A stretch of DNA of 64,000 nt from Oscheius sp. JU75 (GCA_037178855.1 JASJZC010000007.1:5518001-5582000), one strand, 5' to 3'; shown: positions 1 through 13,174, counted from the first letter of the stretch. The notes: a model not told the origin generated them from the sequence alone. Made by a program: numbers and translations.

Positions 1-237
1 ACTGGACCTCAAAGCAATCGGAGCGTCACTGTCTGTGTCAATGAACAAGTATTCTTTATATAACATATGTATTGTCTTAATTATTACGGGTATACAAAAT
101 TGTACTGAACAAACACGTACACGTAGGTGAAAGTTCTCATGGGAAAGGCGACACATTTGACGTCATGATTGCTCGTCAAAAAGGAACTTGGGGCTATGAC
201 ACTAGAACATCTAATGGACAATAAATTAAAAGCTCAA
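1..237. other. window edge, downstream flank of MLT-10-like gene
   Basis: AT-rich sequence 3' of the MLT-10-like gene. I see no gene, repeat or RNA here. Confidence 0.5.
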
Positions 238-3200
238 TTATTTGCGAACTGGATGATGATCGTGATGGCCGCCATCTGACTCCGTCACATGATCTGCTCC
301 AGCTGAGAATTTAATGTTCCTAATATTCGAAAGACATACTTTTTGGCTGAATAATAGCATGACCGTGCTCGTCGTGTGTTTCGTCAGGATGACCGGCATC
401 GCTGTGCGCTGTGTGAGATCCCACTTCCACAATCTGTATCGCAGCGTTATCTCTTTTGGCATGTTTTTTACCTCATGATGGGCTTCTTCGTGACTGTGAG
501 AGCCACCCAGGATGTGAGGAGATAGTATCTCGACCAGCATCTTTTCTTCAGACGCAATACGTGGAGATAAAATGTGTGGAGACAAAACAACAACTCCTAA
601 CGTCTCTCCAGACATGACGTGTGGAGATAGAAACTCTAGATAATGGGTAAATTAAACTATTTCACTCAGTTACTTGGACTGAGTACGAAGATAACAAGAG
701 CTTCCGGGGAGAGAATTTTTGGCTCAAGGAAATGGGGAGTTAGAACCTCAGCTATCTGAATACATTTTTCTATTTGAAGCACAAGTTTAACGTACGAAAG
801 CTTCCGGAATAAGGACCCAAGCTTGCAAGGCTCTCGGAGACAGTACTTCGGCCCTGAAAGCTCCAGGACTGAGAATTCGTGCCACCAACGCCGATGGAGA
901 GAGAACTGTGGCAATGAAGGCTCTCGGAGACAATGTGTGTACCTGAAAGATAACTTCTTCAGGCCTGTTGTGTTCATACTGTGAGAGCTTCCGGATTGAT
1001 GATCTCCCCGACGAACGCTCTTGGGGACAAAGTTACAATCTCTAAAGCTGAACCCTGGTTGATGAAGTTCGTAAAAGCTATCGGCTGCAACGTGAGCCAT
1101 TCAACACCGGAGTGAGGCTCTCCTTCGGCACCATGACCTGCCTGTCTCTTCCGACGCCCTGAACTGATAACTTAGTCTTGCAGTTAGAAGGATCTAACCA
1201 GCCCAGAAGGGCCAATCCTTTCTTCCATGTTGAGCAATATGCCTGATCTGTTTTTCCACCCATTTGTCTTTTTCTTCTTTTGTCATAGCACCCAAAGCAG
1301 TCGTATTCATTCCTTGGCTGTTAGTAACTGAGCCTCATTTTACTCAAAACATTGGAAAACTCACATTTCTTATTGGAATACATGAGATCCATTTGTTCTT
1401 TGGTGAGATAGGCGTAACCGTATCGGTCAAAATCATCATTCTGTTCGTCACTGAAGGAGCGTTTGGCTCTGCAAGAATATTATAATCTGGTATGAATGTT
1501 TCAGTACCTTATCCAGTTGTGATCGTGCTTGCTCAGGTCTTGCATTAGAGGGTAGTGTACGTTATTCAGATCAGCCATTACACTTTTCATTGAAACCAGT
1601 GCTTTGTCTAATGCTTCAGAGCCTCCACTCAGCTCCAAGATCATTTCAAGCATATTTTGTTGATACCGTTTGTCGGAAGTGACAATCTGGAAAAGACAAC
1701 CATGTATGCATTAATCTTCCTCATGTTTATATGCAAGTGACCAGTTGACAGCCCCCGCGTTTTTGCTCCATTCGGCCGGCTTGGACAAACCGGTTGTTGA
1801 TTTTACGCACCCTTTCACTCAGCAGATCAACCTGGACACAATGTTTCGATACATTTTGACCTCAGTTGAAAGTTAACAAATAACCTACATCCAGCATATC
1901 CGGGACAGAGAAGAACCCATCGTCTTGGAAAGAGAATACAGTAGGAGACAGAAGACGGTTCTTTGTTTTCTTGTCTGGCAAGATGGAGAAAAGACGGGGA
2001 GACATTATGGATAGTTTTCCGTTGGCGAAGCTTGGATCATGCTGATGTTTTGCCTGAAACCTCTCTTAAGTAACCAAAAAGTTTGGTACCGCGAAAGCAT
2101 TTACTTGTTCCAAAACATCTGCCAAGATATCGCTTGCATCCTTCTCGACCTGAGGATCCTCGCTCTGTATGCCGAACTTCTTCATAAGTCCTTTGTTCTC
2201 GTCGTTGATTAGCTTGAAATAGGCTTTGACAACGTCTGCTTTGTCGACGTACTCCTTGATTTGTTTGAGTTTCTCAATGTTTGAGAATTCAGCAGAACTT
2301 CCACCCAGAAAGCATCATAGTTCAGACATATAGACTTACTTACCAACAAAGTTTTTAAGATAAGTCAAAGCCAATTTGGAGTAGTCTAAGGCTGGCTTGG
2401 TTCCGACTATTGGAACAATTGGATCGGGTTGAACTTTTCTCTTCTGTCTTCGATTTCTTGTTTGAACTCGCTCCATGCCGAGAATGTTTCTTTCTAACTG
2501 CTCTTCAATTCGCTTCGTGGCCACCTAAATTTCTGCTATACTACTAAATAAACAAACATACTCCTGCGGCACGTACCCTGCTCCTCTTTTTCTTCTCTCG
2601 TTCTTCTTTCAGGAACAGATCCCAAGCTTCCTCAATTACATCTCGTTTCACTCTTCTCACCCGGCTTTGAGCTCTGATCGGATTCTTGACCCATCCGTAG
2701 CCACTTTTATAGTAGAGTCCTTTTCTTGATTTCAAATACTGACGCTCTTGCTGTTTAGTGTTGTACCCAGGCTTGGGTTCCGTTTGAGAAGTATTGTAGC
2801 TAACTGGCGAAGGCAGAATAACTGCGCTTGCTGCCTTTTTGATCGAGATATTGACGACCGGCTTCTTCTTGGTTTCAATTTCAACATTTTCCTTCTGCTG
2901 ATAGTCTCTAGCATCAAAGACTTTCACAGCGCATTTTGCCAATTCCACAGTCGATTTAGCATTCTTCTCGCACTGTTGATAAACGTGGTTTTCAATCCAC
3001 GACGTATCCTCTAATGCTGCTCGAGCCTTCATCTAATAATGTCTACTGTATAATGTTACAAGCCGGTCTCACTTTTATCAAGCCTCGTACAGTTCCAAGA
3101 TACCATAACTGTCGTAGCTTTTCTTTGTCCAAGTTGTAGTAAACTGACTTCCCCTGTGGTTGGGTAGAATCAGCTTGAAATTCTGCTGCTGCCATATTCA

Positions 3201-3283
3201 ATACTGAAACATATTGTTATAAAAGGTGAAAATTTACAAGTGGCAGTTGACAGAATAGTTAACACAAGATTCGTGGCTGCCAT
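238..3283 (-). CDS. MLT-10-like (moulting cycle) secreted protein with tandem LSP repeats
   Basis: Multi-exon gene. The best start, at 3283, gives a hydrophobic N-terminus beginning [17 protein letters not shown], which looks like a signal peptide once a short intron is removed. An in-frame ATG at 3195 would lose it. A lysine-rich region follows, then a helical domain containing [16 protein letters not shown] and [17 protein letters not shown], typical of the nematode MLT-10 family as I recall it. The C-terminal third (about 240-1060) is a run of short repeats of the type [20 protein letters not shown], split by introns of 34-40 nt, and ends in a His/Asp-rich tail ([11 protein letters not shown]). 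MLT-10 proteins are secreted nematode proteins required for moulting. The join between about 1060 and 1260 and the small exon near 1750-1810 are not resolved. The family call rests on motif recognition. Confidence 0.8.
450..1060 (-). repeat. tandem LSP-x-A/H-F/L protein repeats in the MLT-10-like gene
   Basis: At least ten degenerate copies of a 9-12 residue unit around Leu-Ser-Pro are encoded here (for example [64 protein letters not shown]). On the + strand the DNA shows a recurrent gctctcggaga / cttccgg pattern. Short introns interrupt the array at about 941-975, 790-828 and 638-673. Confidence 0.8.
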
Positions 3284-5238
3284 CCATCCATGAGGTTGAT
3301 TACCGGCCCTGAAAAAGTTCTTTTAGCTAGTGAAAGTCTGCCAATTTTTTTCACCAGGCGGAGCTTACTAATGGTCATAGCTGGCGAAAGTCGTGTTCTT
3401 GTAACGCTTTGAAATGTGCACCTGTCATGATGAGCTCGGCGGCAGATGGTAGCGGGATGAAGGGAACGCGAGTGAACAGCCGACTGGCAGGGCTAATTGC
3501 TGTCCAGTTACCGGTCAGTTTGGGTCAAACGTGATACTTGTTTCAACCACGGAAATTCGCTCTCAGGCATTGCGAAACTGGTTAAGTCGAGACTAAGTAT
3601 ATGTGGTATATTGTTTAGTGAAAGCTAAGTCTTAGAGCCAACATGCGATGTTTTTGCATTCAAATTGGCCAAAGTATTGCGCTTCTGCTAAAAAGACTTT
3701 TAGAAAACTGTGCAAACAGATCTAATAATAGCTTAGAATACAGATTCTATTCATGGCCTCTTTGTTTTCAAGTAAAAATGACGTACTACAATGCATGTTA
3801 GTGTTTGGTAATAAGGTATAAGAATGCAGCTAGACTGCGCAGTCTGTGAATGTGAAAGTTAAGCTCGCTTCATCGACAAGAAACCATTTGCCCAGTAGAA
3901 AAAAGTTTCGGGTCCGTGGCGAGCGCGGTGAATGGAAGCGTGAAATCAAAAATGCGCTTCTATCGGCAGTCTGTCAGCCTTTATATGGAAGAGCAGCCTG
4001 TATCATAACGCTGGAAGCGAGGAGAATCCCGGATATCCGTTCCTTCCTCACAATGAGATTATTGCGCAAGTCGCGATAAACCGCGTATCTCAACAGTCGA
4101 GGTGCATCAGAGGACGGAATGTGGAGGCGATTGGCCCAGTTTAAGAAGAAAACTCTGATGTACGTGATGCACCATTGGATCTTTGGTAGGGCAGCTGAGG
4201 AGGAGCACGTGGACGGGATTACAGTTCAAAATTTCGGTCACCCGTCAAAATCTTTCGTTGCATTTGCATAAGGCGCCTCTGGCGAATACCTCTGCATGGA
4301 TTAGAGCTATTCAAGATCTATCGCCGATGTCTGGTGTTATTTGCCGTAATGTTTACTCTAATTAATCCCAGGGTGGAAAACGCAAGCAACTAAGTTCGAC
4401 AAATACTTGGGCACTAATATTCTGGACATTTAAACCAGGGGTCAGAAATTATTTGACTATGTCCTCGGAAAATTCGAGTAAGTGGATAGGACTGAGATGT
4501 ACAGCTTTAAGTGGAAGAACTTTAAAGTAATCAGGTAAACAAAAACGATTAGCATTTGCTAAACGAATCAAAGCACCAAAAGGCTTCATTATCCTAACTC
4601 ACTTATAGACTATGGAGTCGAGGAGCAGGGGGAAGCTAGGCAGAGTTTCCGTTGGGGATTGTTTTCAAACGACTGGATATGATACGCGCTTGCCTCTGCC
4701 CTCATCATTAGATGACCGGTTTGCTGCCAGAGGGCACGAGTAGACGAGACTATTTGATGTGACAGTTATTGGAGTCTAGTTTATTGAAAGCCATTCTCAT
4801 AACTCGCCACAAAACTGGCAGAAAGACGTTGCTAGTAACTCACATTGGATAGATTCTGCAATGGACGTCTGGTCTAGGTCACTGTCTGGTCAGTGCAAAC
4901 ATGCACTGAAAAGTTTCTCAGTGCCGCCACTGGCTAAATAGGAGTTACGACCAGAAAGATTCGTCTCTTTACGGTCGTACACAAAGGTGCTAAAGTCTGG
5001 ATCTCTCTCTTGTATTATTTGCTATCCGTGTTCGGTTCATAGATTTGATTGTATGAGCGCTCTTTTCCCTTTCCGGGTTCCCGATGACGTGAACTTGGTT
5101 GTATGTACTAAACAAAATAAATCTTTATTTCCTTATGACAAAAACAAAAATGTTGAAGCTCGGTTTGTTTATCGTTAATTGTCTTTCTCTTCTTCGATAT
5201 CTCCCTGGTTCTTGTTTCTGCAAAATGTTTCAAGTACC
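3284..5238. other. intergenic, no gene recognised
   Basis: About 2 kb between the MLT-10-like and bestrophin genes. Only short unrelated open frames occur. TTTATT on + at 5124-5129 (AATAAA on -) is a plausible poly(A) signal about 110 nt beyond the bestrophin stop codon. Confidence 0.5.
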
Positions 5239-6812
5239 CTACTTAAGACACGTGTCAAACCTCTTGGCGTCCATGGCTCTCACTAAGAGGCCGAATCGTT
5301 GGCGCTGACCCTTCTTCTCATCCATGAGCTTCTCAGTTTCTCTGAAATCCTCGTGGGTAATGAGCTTCATTTCATTCTCTGGTATCGTGAAGGAGGCCAA
5401 GTGTGACTTTGGGATGATGTCCTGAATTAAACATTTTCCACCCTCGTGATTCGAATCACCTGAATCTTGAACGATGCGCGGGTGTGAGGGATCGTCGGGT
5501 ACATTTCGTGGCCAATTGAGGGGCACTGGTCAGCAAGCTCGGTTGCCATCATGTGCGCGATGGCAGTGTTACGATCAAGAACGTAATTGAGCTCTGAACA
5601 CTCATTCTTAGATTTTAACTCTGATGAGCTTACCGAAATCATCATCATCTTCTCCAAAGGGATTCATCAAGTACTGTCCGACTTTCAACCATCCGAGGTA
5701 GAAGAGCATTTGGAATGTTGTGAAGATGGGGAACAAAATAGTAATTTCCTGAAAAATCATCTCACTAGAAAATCACGCGATGGTGTACTTTTTCCATTGA
5801 CTTTTGGTCGAGCTTGGGTTGTCTTCCTATGAGACAAATGAAGAAGTATCCGTAAGTGGCGATGGCAACTACTTGAGTATAAACCAGAGGAATCTTGACC
5901 CAGTCGTAGACAAAAAGCATGGCAAAACCATCACGGTAGCTGTAGACCTGGAACCGTAGCAGTTAAAAAGAATAGCGTTCTGCTTGGCGAAAACATTAAC
6001 GAACGAGACCGCAAACCTATTGTTGACGGCACGTACCTGTTTAAGGAGCATATCCATTTGGATGGAATCGATGACCTTGTTTTGATACTGTTTCTTGATC
6101 AGATTGATGATCCAGATGATCGGAACAAACCTTAAGGCGCATGATTGTTTACGAATACTGATGAAAAGCTACCATTTTCCTTGAGGAGCATCGAGGTTCA
6201 TGTACATGTCATACTCTTCCTCGGTCATAAGCTTTGCCTCGACCATGTGTCTGACCTTAGGGAAACGTTTCAGAGTACGAACGGAGATTCCGGACCAGGC
6301 AATGGCAGCCTGAAGTCGTTAAAACTCTATTGCAAGGAAGTATCAGTTAACCTGCAAGCTGGACCAGCGAGCAATAGCCTGACGGACAGCAAGGTTTTCG
6401 GGGCCGGGGAGACAAGCCGAGACCATCATCATCATCTTGTCGGGCCATGAAATCCAGTTGAACTGCTCCCACCTAAAACTCTTTCAGAGCTAAAACAAAG
6501 TTGTGTACCATCTGGCAACAATCACAGATACGAAGAAACCGAGCAAGAATGAGAGAGGAATGTATTGAGATCCGATTTCGCACCAGTTGATCCATCCTGT
6601 GAAGTATTCCTTCTGCTGCTCATCCAATACGTACCACTGAAGCAGTTTATATTATTTTTTTGTTTTTTTTTTTTGAAAATTGATACCTGAACAGCAAGGA
6701 CCACGTAGTAGGCAGCGTAGAAGGCGATCATATCTTTCAACACGGCTTTCCATAGCGATCCACGCCATCTCAGCATCAACGAGGAAAACTCCTCGTCGTA
6801 CGAGATCGTCAT
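5239..6812 (-). CDS. bestrophin-family anion channel
   Basis: Eight or more exons encode about 400 residues, the length of the conserved bestrophin core with only a short C-terminal tail. The start [19 protein letters not shown] matches the family N-terminus (MT[IV]SY, LLRWRGS). In order one sees transmembrane helix 1 ([13 protein letters not shown]), [28 protein letters not shown] (gating and WPD region), [15 protein letters not shown], then [17 protein letters not shown] and the acidic calcium-clasp motif [11 protein letters not shown]. Bestrophins are calcium-activated chloride/bicarbonate channels at the plasma membrane; nematodes carry many paralogues. Introns are mostly 36-50 nt. A splice acceptor (ttgttgtag) lies 17 nt upstream of the ATG. 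The paralogue cannot be named from this window. Confidence 0.92.
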
Positions 6813-8440
6813 TTCGACCCTCCCTACAACAATATACTTCGGAAAATAAGGTGGCTGCTTTGAAGAGGTAGCAATGCCAAAACAGAGTTTATTTCGTACT
6901 TTGATTAAAAGTGGTTCACACAACGATTCCTCCTGTCGGAATGTGTTTTCTCCGCTCACGGAACTAGTTTGTTAAGAACTGAGTCAGAAAGCCAATGATT
7001 TGCTTTACACAATCAAAGACTCTCAAACAGTTGCAAAGAAAAAAGAGAAGGAAAAGCTGATTTCACAGAATGGAAGTTGGAAAAGGAAACGAGCGCGATC
7101 AGTCCGACATTACAATGATAGGCAATTGTAAGAATAGAATTGTAAACATGTCGCTTGATTTATCGATCAGTTTCTCAGATACGCTGTTGAATCCACAATA
7201 AAAGATCGGCTCCATATACAAAGGAATGGTTTTTGAAAGTTCAAAATAATCTGCCACGAGGGTCTCATTCTCGAAGGCCACGATGGCGTATTCTCTTTGA
7301 GGAACTGGTTTTTGACTTTGTTCAAGGTGTCTTATTGCGATTTTCAGATTTGCCTGAGGTCGAGGAGGGCATTTGCGTTATACTCTCAGTGCACTTGCAT
7401 ACTGAGCAGCAAAAACGTTGAACTGAAAACGTAACGGATATTGGGGTGGGATCCACTGAAAGATTATCTCGACAATGTTTAGCAAGCAAGATTTTTCGAA
7501 AATTCTCACGGTTTGCCATAGTACAAACTGACCTCTAGAACTTTCCCTAAATAGGGAATGAAAATTGTCATAAGTTGACGAGAAAGGCTTTCATTTCTCT
7601 ATTCACCCTCTTTACAATCATCGAGGTGTGGCAGCTACGTAGCCGCCAAAAAGGAAACACTCGTTTACCAAACTTTGAGTGTTTTCGCTCGAAGTTTGGT
7701 ATAACGCAGATTTCAAATGACTCATTGGAAGATCAGTGAAAACTGCTAATAAGTTGTGCAGGACGAGGATCAGAATCGAAGATCACACTGACAAGAAATT
7801 GGAAAGAGAGAAGAAGTCGACCGACGGCCTTCAAGATTGATACGAATATGGGTAGGAATTGATGGGAAAGAACGTTAGATGGTAAAACAAGAAGCTGACA
7901 GAAAGATTGAAATAGGTAACTGGACGACTTGTTCTACGCATTGATGCAATTTCCCTTGATCATGTGGTGAAGAACTGTTTGTACGATGGCAATCGCCAGA
8001 GAAAAGTGGCCATTTAGGCATTGATGCCCTTGCCGCGTACGCGCAAGACATAACCTGCAGAAGCTGAAAGCTCGAGGACTTGAGGAGTGGTAATCAGAGA
8101 CCGCTTGGAACAGTAGTAACGATGTAGATCGGGCAAATAATGTTTGGGTAAAACGTTGGCCTTGGCGGCCAATTGCGGACAGATAAGACGATCGGAGGGA
8201 GGCGCACTTCGGAGAATTCAGACATGCCCGATGTGGTCACAGTTCTCGTAACAGACTATTGAACTGTGGCTAACTCCTCAATCATAACAGACCAAAATGA
8301 GGTGTGTTCCGATGCATCTGCTTCTCGATGCATAGCAGCATGTTCGTGATGGATTTTGCCACATAGGGTGGAAAAAATTGAAAACACTCACGATGCAATA
8401 CGGAAGCACATTTATTGAAACAAAGTTGAAATTGTAAGAC
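6813..8440. other. intergenic, bestrophin 5' flank; contains a short perfect-looking hairpin
   Basis: No gene recognised. It holds the 14-bp stem hairpin at 7666-7701. TTTATT on + at 8411-8416 (AATAAA on -), about 25 nt past the CROT stop codon, is a good poly(A) signal. Confidence 0.5.
7666..7701. repeat. short inverted repeat / hairpin
   Basis: taccaaactttgag is followed after an 8-nt spacer by its near-exact reverse complement ctcgaagtttggta (13 of 14 pairs, one wobble). It is intergenic, upstream of the bestrophin gene. Function unknown. Confidence 0.6.
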
Positions 8441-10788
8441 TTAAATATGGGAATGCGTTTTCAGCAGAATCTTTCCCAGTTCATCAAAAGCCCATTTCAA
8501 GTTTTCACCGTAAGCATCGATGTTACTCTTGGAATCGCGGAAGTCAGTCGTGACCAGAACGATGCTAAAACAGGAGAAGTTTTGTTTACATTTTATCCCT
8601 GCCTGCTCTTTCCAATTCGATAGAAAGTGCCGTAGCCATCAGGACGCATTGCACAAACGTATCCATATCCTCCAATCTCATTGTCCGTCATGTATCCTGT
8701 AAAGCTGTAACAAGGAAGTGGCGTTGTTCTTCTGATTCACTGACCTTGTCGAGAGTAAAAAGTTTCCTCCTCCGCCAGTCAACTTCCAAACCTCATCTTC
8801 CATGAACTCGGGCACTTTCTGTTTTGGAGAGCAGCCCTTGTTGAACTCTTCGAGCGTTAGGCGCAGCCCAAGCAAGTGACGATCTATGCCTTTACCCTCC
8901 ATGGCCATGGCCATAAAATCATTGTGCGCATCGTAAGCAGCTTTGAAGAGTTTAAGTAGTTCGGTTTCCTTAACACTGAATTTTACAACACTTGACGAAA
9001 ATGATTTTACTGCAGCGCCGCTCATTACTGCCCGTCCAAAAGCCACCATCTCTTGGGTACAGCCGCGAATTGTCTCTGTTCTCCCGTGGTAAAATTTACG
9101 TGTTGACGCGGTCTCGTAAATCGGAGCGAATCTAAAAGTGCTTTTTGGCTGAGCTGTAGGAACAAAGTACCGGCCATGGGTTTTCAAAAATGATAGTTGC
9201 ATTGCAATTTGTACAACAGTATCGATGTAGATTTTTGTCTTGCGCATTGCATCGTTGCCGAAACCATTGTAGCGAACAACTCGAACACGGTGAGAGTCTT
9301 TCTGAACAGTGCAACCTGTGACAAGTACTCCATCAACTAACCAATTTTCTGAAGTCGTCTTCCGCCTCGGAGATAGCACTGATAAGCTCTTTTGACAAAT
9401 CGAACTGTATTTCTTTAGGGTGTGATGTGGTCCAAGGTTCCTAAATTGAAATCATTGGATCAACTTTTTCCTATTGTCATACCAATGGCGTCCACACTGT
9501 TTTCCGAATTCTGGTAGCGGCATCATCTCCCGCATGGAGGATTGCGATCGCGTCCACATTGCTGTGCTGAAATAATTTCCAATTTTGGTTTTATTGTCCC
9601 GACGTACGTCTCCTTGGACCGCAGTTTGGCCATCAGCAAAAACAACAATGTTCAGGCACTTATCTTGCCAGTAATAACGTTCGCTTCCAGTCATGGCTGC
9701 CACCTGCATGCCTTCTTCGGTTGGGTATGTCTCATCGGCCAGAGTCACACAAAGTATGGCTTCTTCCACATCCTTCAGTGACTCGGCACAAACTTTGCCT
9801 TTCACCAGCAAGCTACGATTCTAAAAAAGCTCGCAGATAACGCGGTGAACTTTGTCGAACAACTTTTGCCCATTTATCTCTGTGAGACGTTGTAAGCGAA
9901 ACCACGCAGTGTTTGGCAGTACGAGAGACTTTCAGGATGTAGGTGAAAACCTGAAAAAAAGGTTGAATACTGTCTTTAACTTTGCACATGATGCAGTTGA
10001 TCCGGTAAAATGACTTCGCTGTTCTTGACCATCTCTACTTTCCACAACTGTCCTCTGCAGATCACAACAATGTGGGATGGACATGAGCCTTCCGCTGCTG
10101 AACCAATGTCGGTTTTAGAATTAGTACTGATCTTGCCTGTCTTGAAATATCGGGTCATTATATCCTTGGGAAGAGCTGGAATGCGAGTCGAGTTAAAAAG
10201 AACATAGTACTGGTGCATATCCCATGTTACACCACGACTTTTAGTGATTGGAACTTTCTCACTAAATGGCATTACTGTTATCATCGAAGAATTTTACAGT
10301 CTGACTCGCTCCCAGAACTTTGTCCACCAGTAAACAATATCAGCAGCACGAGAGACTTGCGAGCCGAAAAGAGCAGGGTATCGCGAGTTTACCTGAAAAA
10401 AGTACATGCGAGTAAGGAACGCAACCAACCGCAGCTAAATTGGTGTAGGGAGCCAATGGCTCACGGATGGTCGTGTAGGCGTCGTACCACCAGTCTTCCA
10501 GCTGAACGCCTAGTTTGGACGTTTACAATTCCCTACCCAGTTTCTTTTTTCAATCGCACGGTTTTCTAAAGCCCTTTGTAAGTTGGTAGCCAGAACTGAA
10601 GTCCTGAATTCTTCTACTGACTTCTTTGTCTTAGCAAACTGTTCATCAGTTGCCAACGCCCTGGCTGGAAATACGTGTTGTCAATGTTATTGAGAACAAT
10701 TACCGCATTTGAGATATTTGTCCAAAGTTTCATCAAGAGTCGGTACCGGCAACGAAGGAAGATTCGCTTGATTGGAAAACGTGGACAT
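8441..10788 (-). CDS. CROT: carnitine O-octanoyltransferase-like (choline/carnitine acyltransferase family)
   Basis: The start MSTFSNQANLPSLPVPTLDE carries the family's N-terminal LP.LPVP motif. Further motifs in order are EDWWYDAYTTIREPLAPYTN, SCPSHIVVICRG, a catalytic-His segment GDHSNVDAIA, YETASTRKFYHGRTETIRGC (CoA/carnitine-binding signature), GKGIDRHLLGL, and TGGGGNFLLST. The intact FYHGRTET plus GGGGNF pattern and the lack of N-terminal membrane segments fit peroxisomal octanoyltransferase rather than CPT1 or CPT2. It would move medium-chain acyl groups from CoA to carnitine for export from peroxisomes. The last exon ends LLKTHSHI; -SHI resembles, but is not, a canonical peroxisomal PTS1. 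The last intron appears to use a GC donor. Confidence 0.88.
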
Positions 10789-11408
10789 TTGATCTGGAAC
10801 GGCGAAACTGATCTTGACCGGGGAGGAACGGAGGTATAATTGCAGGCAATCGGATGCAGAAGCGAGCAAATACCGATTGTTAATAAAGAACAATGAGGCT
10901 ACTTTTCTAAATAGGTTGGAATGCCGCAATCAGGTACAAAGGTCGTCTACGATGTTCCGTAATTTGCTGCACGTGTTTTCGTATTATTTTGATGAGGAAG
11001 AAAAAAGGAGAGCGCATGTACTTGCAAGCATGCTTTCAAGCATTCCGATAAGATAAACTGAGAGTACAAAGTATGCGGGTTTTTGTTCTTATCGGAGGCC
11101 ACACTATGACAGAGCAAAAACACTTTGATTTGTCTACTCAGTTCAAGTGAAATGAGTCCAGCAAGAACAGTGTTTTAAACTTTGAAAAATATCAATGTCT
11201 GTTGATAAATAGTCCTATTATATATTGATATATATTTTTCACCAATTTTTATATAGGACATTTGTCAAATCACAATGTAACGACACATAGCAGGTACCAT
11301 CCAATACAGAGCAAATCGGCGAGATCAATGAAGGCTGAATCAAACGTAGAAGTATGATATTAATTGCGACTAGGATACCGAGAGAGGTGAAAGACACGTT
11401 TAGAGTCG
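10789..11408. other. intergenic between spastin-like and CROT genes
   Basis: 620 nt containing an AT-rich stretch (about 11180-11260, with TATATTGATATATA). No gene seen. It should hold the spastin 3'UTR and CROT promoter, both genes being on the minus strand. Confidence 0.5.
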
Positions 11409-13174
11409 TTAGCTGCTGGTTTGACCCGTGGTACTAGCAAACTGCTGAAGAGCATCGAGGTTCTTCATATTTGTAGAAGGACGAATCACCGAAACCGCAT
11501 GATCAAAATCGGATAGCTGAAAAAGAGCATGTTTTAAAATAAACAAATAAATAACCTTTAGTGCTCGTAGTTGAGAAGCCGTTGTTTTTGCTAGCCTTGT
11601 TTTGTCAATCAATCGGACCGGTACCATGGCAGCTTCTTGACAAACAGCAAACAAGTCAGCGTATGAGTAACCGCTTGTTCTACTGGCAATATATCTAGAA
11701 AACCAGCTATGTTACTGAGAAATTTTCTCACTTGTATTCAGAATCCGACAGTCCTCGAGCCATTCCATGTTTATGCAAGATAGATTTGATAGCCGAATAG
11801 CGTGATGCATCGTCCGGAAGAGGAATAAAGATGCGCTTGGCGAAACGTCTCAAAACAGCATCATCTAGTTCATGAGGCCTATTTGTAGCACCAATGACGA
11901 GAACTCGTTCATCTTAAGAGATTATTATTGAATATGGGAGAAAGATATTACTTGGATTGGTTGAAGCACCATCGAACTGCAGGAGAAACTCGGTTTTTAG
12001 CCTCCTCGACGACTCTGCTTCATTTTCTGACCGGCTGCAGAGGATTGAATCAATTTCATCTGAACAGGTTTTGTATATAAACTAGTGAATACAACCTACC
12101 AATAAAAATAATAGATGGCTGGGCGTTCCTGGCCATCTGAAAGAGAGTTCGGACCGTTTTCTCTCCCTCTCCAACCCATTTGGAGGTCAAGCTTGAAGCC
12201 GAAATATTGAAAAATGTCTGTTTAGTATCGGTGGCCACGCCTTTTGCCTGAATATACTTAGAAAAGTGTTTAGTCAAGTTTACCAGCATAGTCTTTCCAT
12301 TTCCTGGAGGTCCAAAGAGCAGGATACCTTTCACGGGTTGACGGAGTCCACTGAATAGTTGTGGATTCAGAGCTGGGAGAAGTACCGTCTGAATAAAAAC
12401 GATTGTCATGATAAGAGTATAAACAAACCTCTTCTAGAGCCATTTTGGCTGCTACACAGCCAGAAATGTCGCAAAGGGAGACTCCCGTGCTGTCTAGAAC
12501 CTCATCTAGTAGTCTTTCACCTGAACATGAGGATGGAACAGGAAGAGTATACTACCTACCGAACTTCTTATCTACTCCTCTCAACAATTCCGACCTGTGG
12601 ACCCTATTAAGCTCTAAAGGTGGTTCAGGTCTTGTGTTTTTGGTTGCTAGTCGGGCAGTCGTCAGACCTTGTTGAGGCACGCGTGCTGCTCTCGGGCAAG
12701 TAGAAGGTCCATCACTTTCACATTCGTTCAGTTTTTGAGCTAAAATGTTTTTTTGAAATACAAATTATGATTACTTACTCAAGGTAACGAATCGGTCCTT
12801 GACACTAGGAAGAAATTGGTTCAATCGTTCCAGATTTCCTACAAACTTTTTCTTCTCATCCTGTGTCAGCTGTTTCATATCTAGACTTGTGCTCATCTTT
12901 TGAGCCTGGAAGCAGAAGTTTTTAACTGTCTAAATGTTTATATACCTGGCTGAAGAATTCCAAGACTTTCTTGTACGTTTCCACGGCTTCAATAATCGTT
13001 CCTTTGCTCGCATCTGAAGCATTTTGCTCGAAAAAGTTGACGAAAGATTTTACCAGTTTTAAGTTTTTCGTCCAACTCTACAGCTTTTTGTAATAGTCCT
13101 TTTCCTTGGTCGAAATGACGATAAAATGTTGCTGACGGTCCAGACGGTCTATTCTGGCTGAGCAAGTTGTACAT
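11409..13174 (-). CDS. spastin-like microtubule-severing AAA ATPase
   Basis: The N-terminal part ([18 protein letters not shown] followed by [19 protein letters not shown]) looks like an MIT domain. A linker and [15 protein letters not shown] lead into the AAA core: [20 protein letters not shown] with GNGKTML (Walker A), [31 protein letters not shown] (Walker B), [15 protein letters not shown] and [15 protein letters not shown] helical C-terminus with [17 protein letters not shown] follows. The order and spacing match spastin (SPAS-1 type), which severs microtubules as a hexamer. The ATG at 13174 ([14 protein letters not shown]) follows a splice acceptor, so an upstream exon encoding a hydrophobic hairpin cannot be excluded. 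Fidgetin-like proteins lack an MIT domain, which favours spastin. Confidence 0.88.

Noticed and set aside
2732-3014. Alternative open frames on both strands inside the MLT-10-like exon
   Set aside because: Shadows of the long lysine-rich exon whose frame is fixed by upstream and downstream splice joins.
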